The notes below the pieces were generated by a model. It worked only from the letters and a program-made list of their open reading frames with translations. It searched no databases and was not told where the DNA came from. The position numbers were made by a program, and so were the translations under genes. Positions 24,438 to 31,977 of a stretch of 46,920 bases of DNA are shown here, in pieces (the first letter of the stretch is position 1; each line of letters starts with the position of its first letter). The stretch covers positions 1-46,920 of the forward strand of contig CANNJE010000007.1 in NCBI GenBank assembly GCA_947504605.1. The letters run 5' to 3'. The stretch is from Chitinophagaceae bacterium (GTDB lineage Bacteria > Bacteroidota > Bacteroidia > Chitinophagales > Chitinophagaceae).

Positions 24438-27416
24438 TTATAATGTACGTTTTACTTCTATTTCTTCGAATGCTTCTACTATATCACCCATTTTAATATC
24501 ATTATAGTTTCTTATAACCAAACCACATTCCATATTAGAAGTTACTTCTTTAGCATCATCTCGGTAACGTTTCAAACTACCCAGTTCTCCGGTAAATATT
24601 ACGATACCATCTCTCACCAAGCGAATACGGTTGTTACGAGCAATCTTACCATCTAGTACAAAACATCCTGCAACAGTTGCTTTATCAAAACGATAGGTCT
24701 CACGAATCTCGATATTACCCAGTATTTTCTCTTCAACTGTAGGCTCCAGCATACCTTCCATGGCACTTCTGATTTCTTCAATAGCGTTGTAGATGATAGA
24801 GTAAAGCTTGATCTCAATAGACTCGGCCTCTGCCATCCTTGCAGCTTGTATACTTGGGCGAACGTTAAAACCAATGATGATTGCATCAGATGCATTAGCC
24901 AAGGTAACATCACTTTCTGTAATAGCACCCACAGCTTTATGAATCACTTTCACCACAATTTCTTCTGTACTTAATTTTTGTAATGAATCACTCAATGCTT
25001 CTACAGAACCATCCACGTCACCTTTGATAATTACGTTCAGTTCTTTAAAGTTTCCAAGTGCCAAACGACGTCCAATCTCGTCCAGTGTGATATGTTTTTT
25101 AGCCCTCATACCCTGCTCACGCAAGATCTGTCCACGTTTATACGCTGTTTCCCTTGCTTCTGCTTCATCGGCAAAAACTTTAAAAGTTTCACCTGCCTGC
25201 GGCGCCCCATTCAAACCCAGTAATAAAACCGGCGTAGAAGGAGGTGCAACGTCAATGCGCTGGTTACGCTCATTGTACATGGCTTTTACCTTTCCAAAAT
25301 GTTGGCCAGAAACAATCATATCTCCCTGGCGAAGTGTACCATTTTGAACAAGAATAGTGGCAACATAACCACGGCCCTTATCAAGTGAAGCTTCAATGAT
25401 GGTACCCGATGCAGATTTATTAGCGTTGGCCTTTAATTCCAGAATATCGGTTTCCAATAATATTTTTTCAAGCAATAAGTCGATATTAAGACCTTGCTTG
25501 GCACTTATTTCCTGGCTTTGAAATTTACCACCCCAGCTTTCAACCAGGATATTCATTTGTGCCAGTTGTTCTTTAATTTTTTCAGGATTGGATCCTTCTC
25601 TGTCTATTTTATTGATAGCAAAGATCATTGGAACATTTGCAGCCTGTGCGTGAGAGATAGCCTCTTTTGTTTGAGGCATTACTGCATCATCCGCTGCAAC
25701 TACAATTACTGCTATATCGGTAACCTTGGCACCACGTGCACGCATAGCCGTAAAAGCTTCGTGACCCGGAGTATCCAAGAAGGTAATTGCCCTGCCATCT
25801 TTAGTAGTTACTTCATAAGCACCAATATGCTGGGTAATACCACCGGCTTCGCCTGCAATAACATTTGTATGGCGGATATGATCGAGTAAAGATGTTTTAC
25901 CATGATCTACGTGACCCATAATAGTAACAATTGGCGCTCTTGGTTTCAGATCTTCGGGATTATCTATTTCGTCGTCGTCCTCCAATTCTGCAGCATCTTC
26001 AACTCCTATAAATTCTACTTCAAAATTAAACTCTCCTGCTACCAGTTCTATCACATCCGCCTCAAGGCGCTGGTTGATAGAAACCATGATGCCAAGATTC
26101 ATACATTTGCTGATTACGTCCGCAAAACTCACATCCATCAGGCTTGCCAACTCACTCACCGAAATAAACTCAGTTACCTGCAGTTTGTTTCCTTCCATAC
26201 CTTCGGCTCCCATATTGTCGGCCATCTCTTCTCTTTTCGCTTTGCGATATTTTGCTTTCAAGCTCTTTCCTCTTCCGCCAGAACCTGCCAATTTAGCTTG
26301 AGTTTGCTTAAGTTTTTCCTGTATTTCTTTTGCATCAATAACTTTATCTTCTCTGCGACCTCCGGTATTCGACCCTTGTCCAGGTTTTGCAAAACGGTTA
26401 CTTCCACCTCCTTGTGGACCTCTATTAGGTGCACCTCCGGCATTGCGATTATCTTGTCCTTGTTGTCCTGGAGGTCTGTTGCCGCGGGGTGGAGCGCCTG
26501 CTCCTGGTCCCTGTTGCTGACCACCTGGGCCTTGTTGTTGGCCCCCTGGTTTTTTCTGAATGGGAATACGCTTTCGCTTTTGCCTTTCGTCGTTATCTTT
26601 TTTAGGCCTGGTATCATTATCAACGGGTAATTGAATTTTACCCATAATTTTCGGACCAGTCAAACGGGCCGCCATTATATTTTCAATTTTGGCAGGTACC
26701 TCAGGTATAACTGTAGCAGGTGTTTCAACAACCTTAGGCTCTTCAACTTTTGGAGTCTGAACAACAGGCTCGGTCTTTTTCTTTGGTTTCGGCTGCTCTA
26801 CTTGGGGAACTTTAGGCTCCGACGCTTTGGTAGTTACAACTGCAGAAGGCTCTTCGGCTTTTTTAGTTGATTTTTTCGGCCTTGTACTGGAGTCTATAGC
26901 GCTTAGATCTATTTTATCCAATATTTTTGGACCTTCTAATTCTGGAGCGCCAATATTACTAATGGTTCCTGTCTCTTCTTTCTTTTCTTCAACTTTTGGA
27001 ACTTCAATTTCCACAACCTTTTCAATAACCGGCACTACCGGTTTTTCTTCTACAACTACTACCGGTTTTTCTACTACAACAACTACTGGCTTTTCTGCTA
27101 CAACTATTTTCTCTTCCACAACAGCCTTGGCTTTTTCTTCTTTCTTTTTTATAGAAAGGTCTTCTTCGTCTTTTTTCTTCTTGGCATCAGCGGATGCACC
27201 TTTCGGCAAATCTATCTGTTCAGCTTTTTGTTTAGCTGCTTTGTCCTGCTGAAATTCTCCCTGCAGTACACGATACATTTCGTCCGTAAGCTTTGTTGTA
27301 GGCTTAAGGTCGTCTCCGTTAAAACTTTTAGACACAAGAAAGTCTATTAAGGTATGTGTACCTATATTAAACTCCTTGGCCGCAGCCATCAATCTGGGTG
27401 TGTTTACTTCTGACAT
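24438..27416 (-). CDS. infB: Translation initiation factor IF-2
   Basis: A 992-residue GTPase that brings fMet-tRNA to the 30S subunit. The first ~400 residues are low-complexity: a Lys/Glu/Val stretch with repeats such as [13 protein letters not shown], then a Gly/Gln/Pro/Arg-rich run near residues 295-360, typical of long IF-2 forms in this phylum. The N-terminal IF2_N motif ([20 protein letters not shown]) opens the protein. The G domain begins near residue 495 with [12 protein letters not shown], then [15 protein letters not shown] and NKIDREG. Domains II, III and the fMet-tRNA-binding C-terminal domain ([23 protein letters not shown]) are complete. Third gene of rimP-nusA-infB; the low-complexity part makes long open frames on the opposite strand that are not genes. 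Confidence 0.97.
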   Translation of the reverse strand: MSEVNTPRLMAAAKEFNIGTHTLIDFLVSKSFNGDDLKPTTKLTDEMYRVLQGEFQQDKAAKQKAEQIDLPKGASADAKKKKDEEDLSIKKKEEKAKAVVEEKIVVAEKPVVVVVEKPVVVVEEKPVVPVIEKVVEIEVPKVEEKKEETGTISNIGAPELEGPKILDKIDLSAIDSSTRPKKSTKKAEEPSAVVTTKASEPKVPQVEQPKPKKKTEPVVQTPKVEEPKVVETPATVIPEVPAKIENIMAARLTGPKIMGKIQLPVDNDTRPKKDNDERQKRKRIPIQKKPGGQQQGPGGQQQGPGAGAPPRGNRPPGQQGQDNRNAGGAPNRGPQGGGSNRFAKPGQGSNTGGRREDKVIDAKEIQEKLKQTQAKLAGSGGRGKSLKAKYRKAKREEMADNMGAEGMEGNKLQVTEFISVSELASLMDVSFADVISKCMNLGIMVSINQRLEADVIELVAGEFNFEVEFIGVEDAAELEDDDEIDNPEDLKPRAPIVTIMGHVDHGKTSLLDHIRHTNVIAGEAGGITQHIGAYEVTTKDGRAITFLDTPGHEAFTAMRARGAKVTDIAVIVVAADDAVMPQTKEAISHAQAANVPMIFAINKIDREGSNPEKIKEQLAQMNILVESWGGKFQSQEISAKQGLNIDLLLEKILLETDILELKANANKSASGTIIEASLDKGRGYVATILVQNGTLRQGDMIVSGQHFGKVKAMYNERNQRIDVAPPSTPVLLLGLNGAPQAGETFKVFADEAEARETAYKRGQILREQGMRAKKHITLDEIGRRLALGNFKELNVIIKGDVDGSVEALSDSLQKLSTEEIVVKVIHKAVGAITESDVTLANASDAIIIGFNVRPSIQAARMAEAESIEIKLYSIIYNAIEEIRSAMEGMLEPTVEEKILGNIEIRETYRFDKATVAGCFVLDGKIARNNRIRLVRDGIVIFTGELGSLKRYRDDAKEVTSNMECGLVIRNYNDIKMGDIVEAFEEIEVKRTL

Positions 27417-27504
27417 TCTTTGTTTTTTGCACTTATTTTATTGGGTAAACAAATGCTATTATTTATTTTTTATTAGGGAATAAATAGGCTGCTATCAACC
27501 TTTA

Positions 27505-28755
27505 TTATTCTTTTTCGAATTCTTCTTTTAATACTTTTCTTAAATCTTCGATGGTTTCTTTTTCAAGATCTGTTCTACGCTCTAACTCTTCAGGAGTAAG
27601 ATCCAGTACAGAACGGGCAGTATCGCAACCAACTTTTTTCAAAGTCTCGATAACCCATGGTTCAATTTCATCACTGAATTCTTCCAAGTCGATATCAAAG
27701 TCATCTACTTCATCTTCACTGTCACGGAATACATCAATTTCATAACCAGTCAACTCACATGCCAATTTAATGTTCACCCCTCTGCGACCGATAGCCAGAG
27801 ATACCTGGTCAGGTTTAAGGTAAACATTAGCGTGTAATTTTTCTGTATCAAGATCAATACTTGTAATCTTAGAAGGCGTAAGTGAACGTTGAATCAGCAA
27901 TTGAGTATTGGAAGTCCAGTTGATTACGTCAATATTTTCATTCTTTAATTCACGAACAATTCCATGAATACGACTTCCCTTCATACCAACACAAGCACCC
28001 ACCGGATCAATACGATCATCGTAGCTTTCTACTGCTACTTTGGCTCTTTCACCTGGATCCCTTACAATCTTTTTAACAACGATTAAACCATCAAATATTT
28101 CAGGAACTTCTATTTCAAGCAGTTTTTCCAGGAACAAAGGACTTGTTCTTGAAAGTATAATAACAGCCTGATTGTTTTTTAGTTCCACTTTTTTAACCAC
28201 CGCACGTACATTTTCACCTTTTTTAAAGTAGTCGGCAGGTATTTGTTCAGATTTTGGCAACAACATTTCATTACCATCTTCATCTAGTATCAACACTTCT
28301 TTTTTCCATACCTGATAAACTTCGCCACTAACGATTTCGCCTACACGATCTTCGTATTTTTTTATCAGAATATTTTTCTTTAGATCATTGATACGGGCAG
28401 CAAGGGTTTGCTTACCTGCCAAGATAGCCCTGCGGCCAAATTCTTTTTGAATATCTACAGCTTCGTACAATTCTTCGCCCACCTGGTAATCAGGCTCTAT
28501 CTTAATGGCATCTTTATATTCAATTTCGGTAAGGGTGTTATAAAGATCATCATCGTCTACAATTGTACGACGGCGAAAGATCTCCAGATCACCCTTTTGG
28601 TCGTTTACGATAACATCGAAGTTGTCGTCACTGCCATATTTTTTACGAATCAATGTTTTAAAAACATCTTCCATTACTTTCATTAAAGTAGGGCGGTCAA
28701 TATTTTCCGCATCTTTAAATTCCTGAAAGGATTCAATTAAGTTAATACTTGCCAT
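27505..28755 (-). CDS. nusA: Transcription termination/antitermination factor NusA
   Basis: A 416-residue RNA-polymerase-binding factor for pausing, termination and antitermination. The N-terminal domain (1-130) is followed by an S1 domain (about 133-200, GEIVSGEVYQVWKKEVLI), then KH1 with RAKVAVESYDDRIDPVGACVGMKGSRI and KH2 with VSLAIGRRGVNIKLACELTG. The C-terminus has an acidic stretch (DSEDEVDDFDIDLEEFSDE) and one helix-hairpin-helix-like segment (TARSVLDLTPEELERRTDLE), shorter than the two acidic repeats of E. coli NusA. It lies between rimP (51 bases away) and infB (88 bases away). Confidence 0.97.
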   Translation of the reverse strand: MASINLIESFQEFKDAENIDRPTLMKVMEDVFKTLIRKKYGSDDNFDVIVNDQKGDLEIFRRRTIVDDDDLYNTLTEIEYKDAIKIEPDYQVGEELYEAVDIQKEFGRRAILAGKQTLAARINDLKKNILIKKYEDRVGEIVSGEVYQVWKKEVLILDEDGNEMLLPKSEQIPADYFKKGENVRAVVKKVELKNNQAVIILSRTSPLFLEKLLEIEVPEIFDGLIVVKKIVRDPGERAKVAVESYDDRIDPVGACVGMKGSRIHGIVRELKNENIDVINWTSNTQLLIQRSLTPSKITSIDLDTEKLHANVYLKPDQVSLAIGRRGVNIKLACELTGYEIDVFRDSEDEVDDFDIDLEEFSDEIEPWVIETLKKVGCDTARSVLDLTPEELERRTDLEKETIEDLRKVLKEEFEKE

Positions 28756-28806
28756 AATCCACCCCAGCTTCGCTGATAACCCCGCTGGTATTGGGTTTTT
28801 TGTTAA

Positions 28807-29271
28807 TTAAAATTTTATCAGAACTTTTGTTTGTTTGATATTCGAAATTGCGATTTCTTCATTTTTTACTACTAGCTTCTTCCCTTTCCCTTCTGTTGTT
28901 TCTACTTTTACAGTTTCGTCCGATACTTCAGTAAGCTTGCCAGTTATTTTTGTGTCATCTTCCATAACCACTTCCACATCTCTCCCTATATTTTTAATGT
29001 ATTGTCTGTGCTGTTTCAGTGGCTCGCCAATACCAGGGCTTGATACTTCAAGCGAAAAATCGCCTTCTGGAAAAAAGGCCATTTCCTCCATGATTTTATA
29101 TAAGGCACGATTTATCTTAATACAACGCTCTATTCCCAACCCATTGTCGGCGTCCAAAAATATCTTTATATTATTGATAGGCTTTACCTTAATCTCAATT
29201 AAAAAAATATCTTCCTCAAGGAGAGGCGACAAAAGTTTCTGTACTGTTTCTATCAGGTTAAAACTGCTCAT
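28807..29271 (-). CDS. rimP: Ribosome maturation factor RimP
   Basis: A 154-residue factor needed for 30S subunit maturation. I use ATG 29271 (MSSFNLIETVQKLL): the frame stays open to 29439, but those 56 residues would contain the promoter and a hairpin. Typical RimP blocks: FLIEIKVKPINNIKIFLDADNGLGIERC, FSLEVSSPGIGEPLK, and a C-terminal Sm-like domain (DTKITGKLTEVSDETVKVET). First gene of the rimP-nusA-infB operon, the same order as in E. coli and many bacteria, which couples ribosome assembly, transcription elongation and initiation. Confidence 0.95.
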   Translation of the reverse strand: MSSFNLIETVQKLLSPLLEEDIFLIEIKVKPINNIKIFLDADNGLGIERCIKINRALYKIMEEMAFFPEGDFSLEVSSPGIGEPLKQHRQYIKNIGRDVEVVMEDDTKITGKLTEVSDETVKVETTEGKGKKLVVKNEEIAISNIKQTKVLIKF

Positions 29272-29286
29272 AGTGTTGTAAAAAGC

Positions 29287-29312
29287 AGAAGGGAACAACC
29301 CTGTTCCCTTCT
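29287..29312 (-). promoter_or_regulatory. Hairpin in the rimP-nusA-infB leader
   Basis: An 11-bp perfect stem (AGAAGGGAACA with TGTTCCCTTCT, loop of four) lies within the 5' leader between the predicted start of transcription near 29330 and the rimP ATG. On the minus strand it is followed by GCTTTTTACAAC, a short T run, as in an attenuator. A regulatory role is inferred. Confidence 0.5.
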
Positions 29313-29333
29313 TTTCGTTTCTTTTTTCCGTTG

Positions 29334-29365
29334 CAAATATATAAAACCTATCGCTATCAGCCAAA
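29334..29365 (-). promoter_or_regulatory. Promoter of the rimP-nusA-infB operon
   Basis: On the minus strand TTTG (29362-29365), a 20-base spacer, then TATATTTG (29334-29341) followed by CAAC. One of the best promoter matches in the window; it places the transcript start near 29330. Confidence 0.6.
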
Positions 29366-29419
29366 CAAACCCTAAAATGGGAGCATAAAAATTTAACAGG
29401 AATATGTTTTAAGGCATAA

Positions 29420-29427
29420 TATCTTTG
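29420..29427 (+). promoter_or_regulatory. -7 element directly before the DUF4834 start codon
   Basis: TATCTTTG followed by CAGC and then ATG 29432. The spacing would put the transcript start at or within a base or two of the ATG, suggesting a leaderless mRNA. No good -33 match. Confidence 0.35.
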
Positions 29428-29431
29428 CAGC

Positions 29432-29686
29432 ATGAACATTTTAAAACTGCTCTTTGAGCTTTTTATCTTCTATATTCTCTTCAAACTGGTGTTTGATTTT
29501 ATCTTACCGGTTTACAGTGCCAGCAAACGTATGAAGGAACAGGTTGGAAAAATGCAACAAAAAATGCAGGAACAACAGCAAAAACAAGCTTTTAAGGAAG
29601 ATAGTTTTGTAAAAAGCCAAACAACCAAACCTACAGACAGCAATACTTCCGGAAAGGATTATATAGATTTTGAAGAGGTCAAATAG
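29432..29686 (+). CDS. DUF4834 family small membrane protein
   Basis: An 84-residue protein with one N-terminal membrane helix (residues 3-27, LKLLFELFIFYILFKLVF), then a Lys/Gln-rich coiled-coil-like stretch (MKEQVGKMQQKMQEQQQKQ) and an acidic end (DYIDFEEVK). This is the typical layout of DUF4834, a Bacteroidota family of unknown function often encoded next to rimP, as it is here in divergent orientation. Its stop codon TAG directly abuts the stop of the convergent HAD gene with no base between them. Confidence 0.8.
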   Translation: MNILKLLFELFIFYILFKLVFDFILPVYSASKRMKEQVGKMQQKMQEQQQKQAFKEDSFVKSQTTKPTDSNTSGKDYIDFEEVK

Positions 29687-30310
29687 TTAAAAAGTTTTGT
29701 AAAGCAGCGCTTCTATATTTTCGCCGGGTTGAAGCAAATGTGTTTTAAAACCCATAGAAGCTGCTGTATTAATATTGTTAAAGGAATCATCAATGAACAA
29801 GGTTTCTTCTGCTTCCAACACAGCATCCTTTAACACATATTCAAATATATCATTATTTGGCTTGCGTAATCCTACTTCATGAGAGTAATAAGCCTTTCTG
29901 AAAAATTGATCAATAGCTGCAAAGCCTGTTTGTTTTGTGAAAATTTCCCTAAACGCCTCAAGATGAATGGCATTGGTATTGCTTAGTAGAAATAGTGGGT
30001 ACTCATTACCAAGCTCAGATAAAAAATCAAGTGTTCCTGTCCTGAAATCAAGCAACATTGCATTCCATGCATTTTTTACCTGCTCTTGGTCAATAGTTCC
30101 ATTAGCCGCTGTTATAATATAATTATAAAAATCATCATTACTGATAGCCCCGGTTTCTAGGCGAGCGAAAACCTTGTCGGCCGTATATTGTGTATACATT
30201 TTATTAAAATCACTAAAACCCAACGCTGCAAAAGCTTTTTCGGTTTTATGGTAATCAATATTGAGTAATACTCCTCCAAGGTCCAGAATGATATTTTTAA
30301 GTAAAGCCAT
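29687..30310 (-). CDS. HAD family phosphatase
   Basis: A 207-residue HAD-superfamily hydrolase (subfamily IA type 3 layout). Motif I is DLGGVLLNIDY (nucleophile Asp10; the second Asp of the usual DxD is replaced by Gly, as in the DxGGV branch of YihX-like enzymes), motif II is LLSNTNAIH, motif III lysine RKPNNDIF, motif IV FIDDSFNNINTA. YihX-like members dephosphorylate sugar phosphates; the substrate here is unknown. Convergent with the DUF4834 gene, stops adjoining. Confidence 0.88.
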   Translation of the reverse strand: MALLKNIILDLGGVLLNIDYHKTEKAFAALGFSDFNKMYTQYTADKVFARLETGAISNDDFYNYIITAANGTIDQEQVKNAWNAMLLDFRTGTLDFLSELGNEYPLFLLSNTNAIHLEAFREIFTKQTGFAAIDQFFRKAYYSHEVGLRKPNNDIFEYVLKDAVLEAEETLFIDDSFNNINTAASMGFKTHLLQPGENIEALLYKTF

Positions 30311-30326
30311 AATTTTTAAAAAATCG

Positions 30327-30358
30327 TTTCGGCAAATATCTGAATTTACTTACTTTTG
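30327..30358 (+). promoter_or_regulatory. Promoter of the CAT-anticodon tRNA
   Basis: TTTC (30327-30330), a 20-base spacer, then TACTTTTG (30351-30358) followed by CAAAC. The tRNA begins 22 bases further on. Confidence 0.5.
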
Positions 30359-30380
30359 CAAACTTATTAGTAAAATAAGA

Positions 30381-30454
30381 GGGCCTATAGCTCAGTTGGT
30401 TAGAGCACCTGACTCATAATCAGGTGGTCCCTGGTTCGAGCCCAGGTGGGCCCA
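30381..30454 (+). tRNA. tRNA with anticodon CAT, most likely tRNA-Ile2
   Basis: A 74-base cloverleaf. Acceptor stem GGGCCTA with TGGGCCC, D-arm AGCTCAGTTGGTTAGAGCA, anticodon stem CCTGA/TCAGG around CTCATAA, T-arm CCTGGTTCGAGCCCAGG, discriminator A; CCA is not encoded. Anticodon CAT serves either Met or, after TilS converts C34 to lysidine, Ile (AUA). The C4-G69 and C5-G68 pairs match the known TilS recognition pairs of E. coli tRNA-Ile2 and differ from elongator tRNA-Met, so Ile2 is preferred. It is not an initiator. Confidence 0.9.
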
Positions 30455-30458
30455 CAGC

Positions 30459-30500
30459 AAAAAAGCAGTTACGAGTATTAAACTTGCAACTGCTTTTTTT
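30459..30500 (+). terminator. Terminator of the CAT-anticodon tRNA
   Basis: AAAAAAGCAGTT pairs with AACTGC plus T7; inner arms CGAGT and ACTTG extend the stem. It starts four bases after the tRNA. Confidence 0.8.
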
Positions 30501-30545
30501 ATGTATATATACCACTGTTTGTATTGGAAAAACCAAATAGAAATA

Positions 30546-30574
30546 AAAATCCCCGGTAGAGAACCGGGGATTTT
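30546..30574. terminator. Second hairpin with flanking A/T runs
   Basis: A perfect 12-bp stem AAAATCCCCGGT / ACCGGGGATTTT with the 5-base loop AGAGA, 45 bases past the tRNA terminator. No gene lies between them, so it is either a back-up terminator or the 3' end of a short RNA. Confidence 0.65.
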
Positions 30575-30630
30575 ATATAGCTCCAAAATTTTATTAAGAT
30601 TTAATGGTTTTAGGAATTGGAAGCCATTTA

Positions 30631-30701
30631 GTTTTCATTGGTTGGGATTTGCTGTTTTAATAGGTTGGGATTACATTGTTTTAATGGGACATGGGATAAA
30701 A
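30631..30701. repeat. Three degenerate tandem copies of a 23-24-bp unit
   Basis: Copies at 30631-30653, 30654-30677 and 30678-30701 all begin GTTTT-ATT/A and share TTGGGATT or GGGA blocks (copy 1 GTTTTCATTGGTTGGGATT, copy 2 GTTTTAATAGGTTGGGATT, copy 3 GTTTTAATGGGACATGGGAT). The copies diverge, the third most. They lie in the largest gene-free gap of the window. Confidence 0.55.
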
Positions 30702-31089
30702 CTTTTTTAACAACATAAAGATAATTTCGTTTTTTACTACATTTATTCTTTAGATGATGTTTTTCGTAAAATCAGGTGTTTAAACGCTATTGTAGTAAGT
30801 ATCATTACTTATCAACTGCTTATTTCTACAGATTTGAGCGTACATTTATCCTCCTAGTATTTAATAAATACGAGATTACCTGCATTTATTACAAATGAAA
30901 AATAAGATTTGAACATTTTTTTCATTTATGATATTGCGTATCATGGAGCTGAACCAGTTTTATAATAAACTTTGCGACTGTTTATAGATAAAAGAAGCTA
31001 AAACACTACATTTGCGCCCACAAGGCAACCAACAGGTATAGCTAACTAAAAAACTGTTATCAAAGCCTTTTTAACCTTATCATTTAACC
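30702..31089. other. Gene-free AT-rich stretch
   Basis: This is the remainder of the 0.68-kb gap between the CAT-anticodon tRNA and the next gene. I see no open frame of more than about 15 codons that looks real and no tRNA. TACATTTG at 31007-31014 resembles a -7 box and could give a leader of about 120 bases for the next gene. Nothing else can be supported. Confidence 0.5.
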
Positions 31090-31119
31090 TTTCATTAACC
31101 GTGCAGCCAACTATTTTTG
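31090..31119 (+). promoter_or_regulatory. Promoter for the outer-membrane barrel gene
   Basis: TTTC (31090-31093), an 18-base spacer, then TATTTTTG (31112-31119) followed by CCGC; ATG 31137 is 17 bases downstream. This supports ATG 31137 over GTG 31101. The TACATTTG at 31007-31014 is an alternative upstream start. Confidence 0.5.
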
Positions 31120-31136
31120 CCGCACAAGAATTCATT

Positions 31137-31859
31137 ATGAGAAAAATAATTGTGATCCTTATTGCGCTTACCGCCGCCCTACCTTCGTTTTCACAGGAAG
31201 TAAAAAAGAAAAAAGTTTATGACCTTACCAATCGTGCTGCCGACCATTTTGTAGTTCAATTTGCGCTGAATAACTGGCAGGGTGCGCCAGACAGTATTAG
31301 TAGTCATATCAAAGGATTTCAAAAAAGTGCCAATGTTTATGTAATGCTGGACAAGCCTTTTAAAGCAAATCCACGCTTTAGCATTGCAGCAGGCCTTGGA
31401 GTTGGAACAACTAATATTTATTTCAAAAAAATGATTGTTGACATTGGTTCAACTAGCATAAAACTTCCTTTTCGTGCTGTAGACAACCTTGATAATTACA
31501 AAAAATTCAAATTAACTGCTGCATTCCTAGAAGTTCCCTTGGAATTAAGGTTTTCTTCCGATCCGTCAAATCCCAATAAAACATTTAAAGCTGCTCTTGG
31601 TATCAAGTTTGGAACTTTAGTAAATGCTCATTCAAAAGGAAAGATTCTTAGAAATGCAGCTGGCACTGTGCTAAATTCCAAAACAGTAAAAGAAAACAGT
31701 AAAAGTTACTTTAACACTACTCGCCTTGCAGCAACGGCCCGTGTTGGTTATGGTAATTTTAGTTTATTTGGCGCTTATAGCCTTACAGGTATTTTTAAAG
31801 ATGGCGTTGCCCCAGATATTAAAGGAATGCAGATAGGCCTTACATTTAGTGGTCTTTAA
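31137..31859 (+). CDS. Outer-membrane beta-barrel protein, function unknown
   Basis: A 240-residue protein with a signal peptide (MRKIIVILIALTAALPSFSQ, cleavage after Gln or just before). The mature part has beta-strand pattern typical of a small porin-like barrel: RFSIAAGLGVGTTNIYF, FKLTAAFLEVPLELRFSS, FKAALGIKFGTLVNAHS, LAATARVGYGNFSLFGAYSLTGIF, MQIGLTFSGL at the C-terminus. It is similar in plan to the PorT-like family protein at 20109-20777, but shows little direct likeness. ATG 31137 follows the promoter; the GTG at 31101 would put 12 residues before the signal. Ends in a terminator. Confidence 0.8.
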   Translation: MRKIIVILIALTAALPSFSQEVKKKKVYDLTNRAADHFVVQFALNNWQGAPDSISSHIKGFQKSANVYVMLDKPFKANPRFSIAAGLGVGTTNIYFKKMIVDIGSTSIKLPFRAVDNLDNYKKFKLTAAFLEVPLELRFSSDPSNPNKTFKAALGIKFGTLVNAHSKGKILRNAAGTVLNSKTVKENSKSYFNTTRLAATARVGYGNFSLFGAYSLTGIFKDGVAPDIKGMQIGLTFSGL

Positions 31860-31879
31860 TATATTTAACATTAAAAATG

Positions 31880-31907
31880 ATCCTCCGTTTAACGGGGGAT
31901 TTTTTTT
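31880..31907 (+). terminator. Terminator of the barrel gene
   Basis: ATCCTCC pairs with GGGGGAT (one G-T pair) around GTTTAAC, followed by T7, 21 bases after the stop. Confidence 0.85.
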
Positions 31908-31923
31908 GCTTGACGCAATCAAC

Positions 31924-31931
31924 TAGTTTTG
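31924..31931 (+). promoter_or_regulatory. -7 element for the PurF-like gene
   Basis: TAGTTTTG followed by CAAC, 46 bases before ATG 31978. A TTTG at 31905-31908 is 15 bases upstream, a bit close for the -33 element and within the preceding terminator tail. Confidence 0.45.
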
Positions 31932-31977
31932 CAACTCACTACAACATACAGGTTAATTATTGTAACCAATATACACA

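Noticed and set aside
25494-27252. Long open frames on the plus strand opposite infB (up to 242 codons)
   Set aside because: They arise from the biased codons of IF-2, especially its low-complexity N-terminus. Translations have no domain, start signal or promoter.
28756-28806. GC-richer inverted segments between rimP and nusA as a terminator
   Set aside because: Pairing is imperfect and there is no T run on the coding strand; the genes are in one operon.
29272-29439. Extended N-terminus of RimP from 29439
   Set aside because: This stretch holds the promoter boxes and the leader hairpin, and the extra residues match no RimP.
29687-30310. HAD protein as inactive because the second Asp of motif I is Gly
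   Set aside because: The DLGGV form is normal in this HAD branch and motifs II-IV are complete.
30943-30987. A 14-codon frame (MELNQFYNKLCDCL) in the intergenic gap
   Set aside because: Too short, with no promoter or conserved pattern that can be judged from one sequence.
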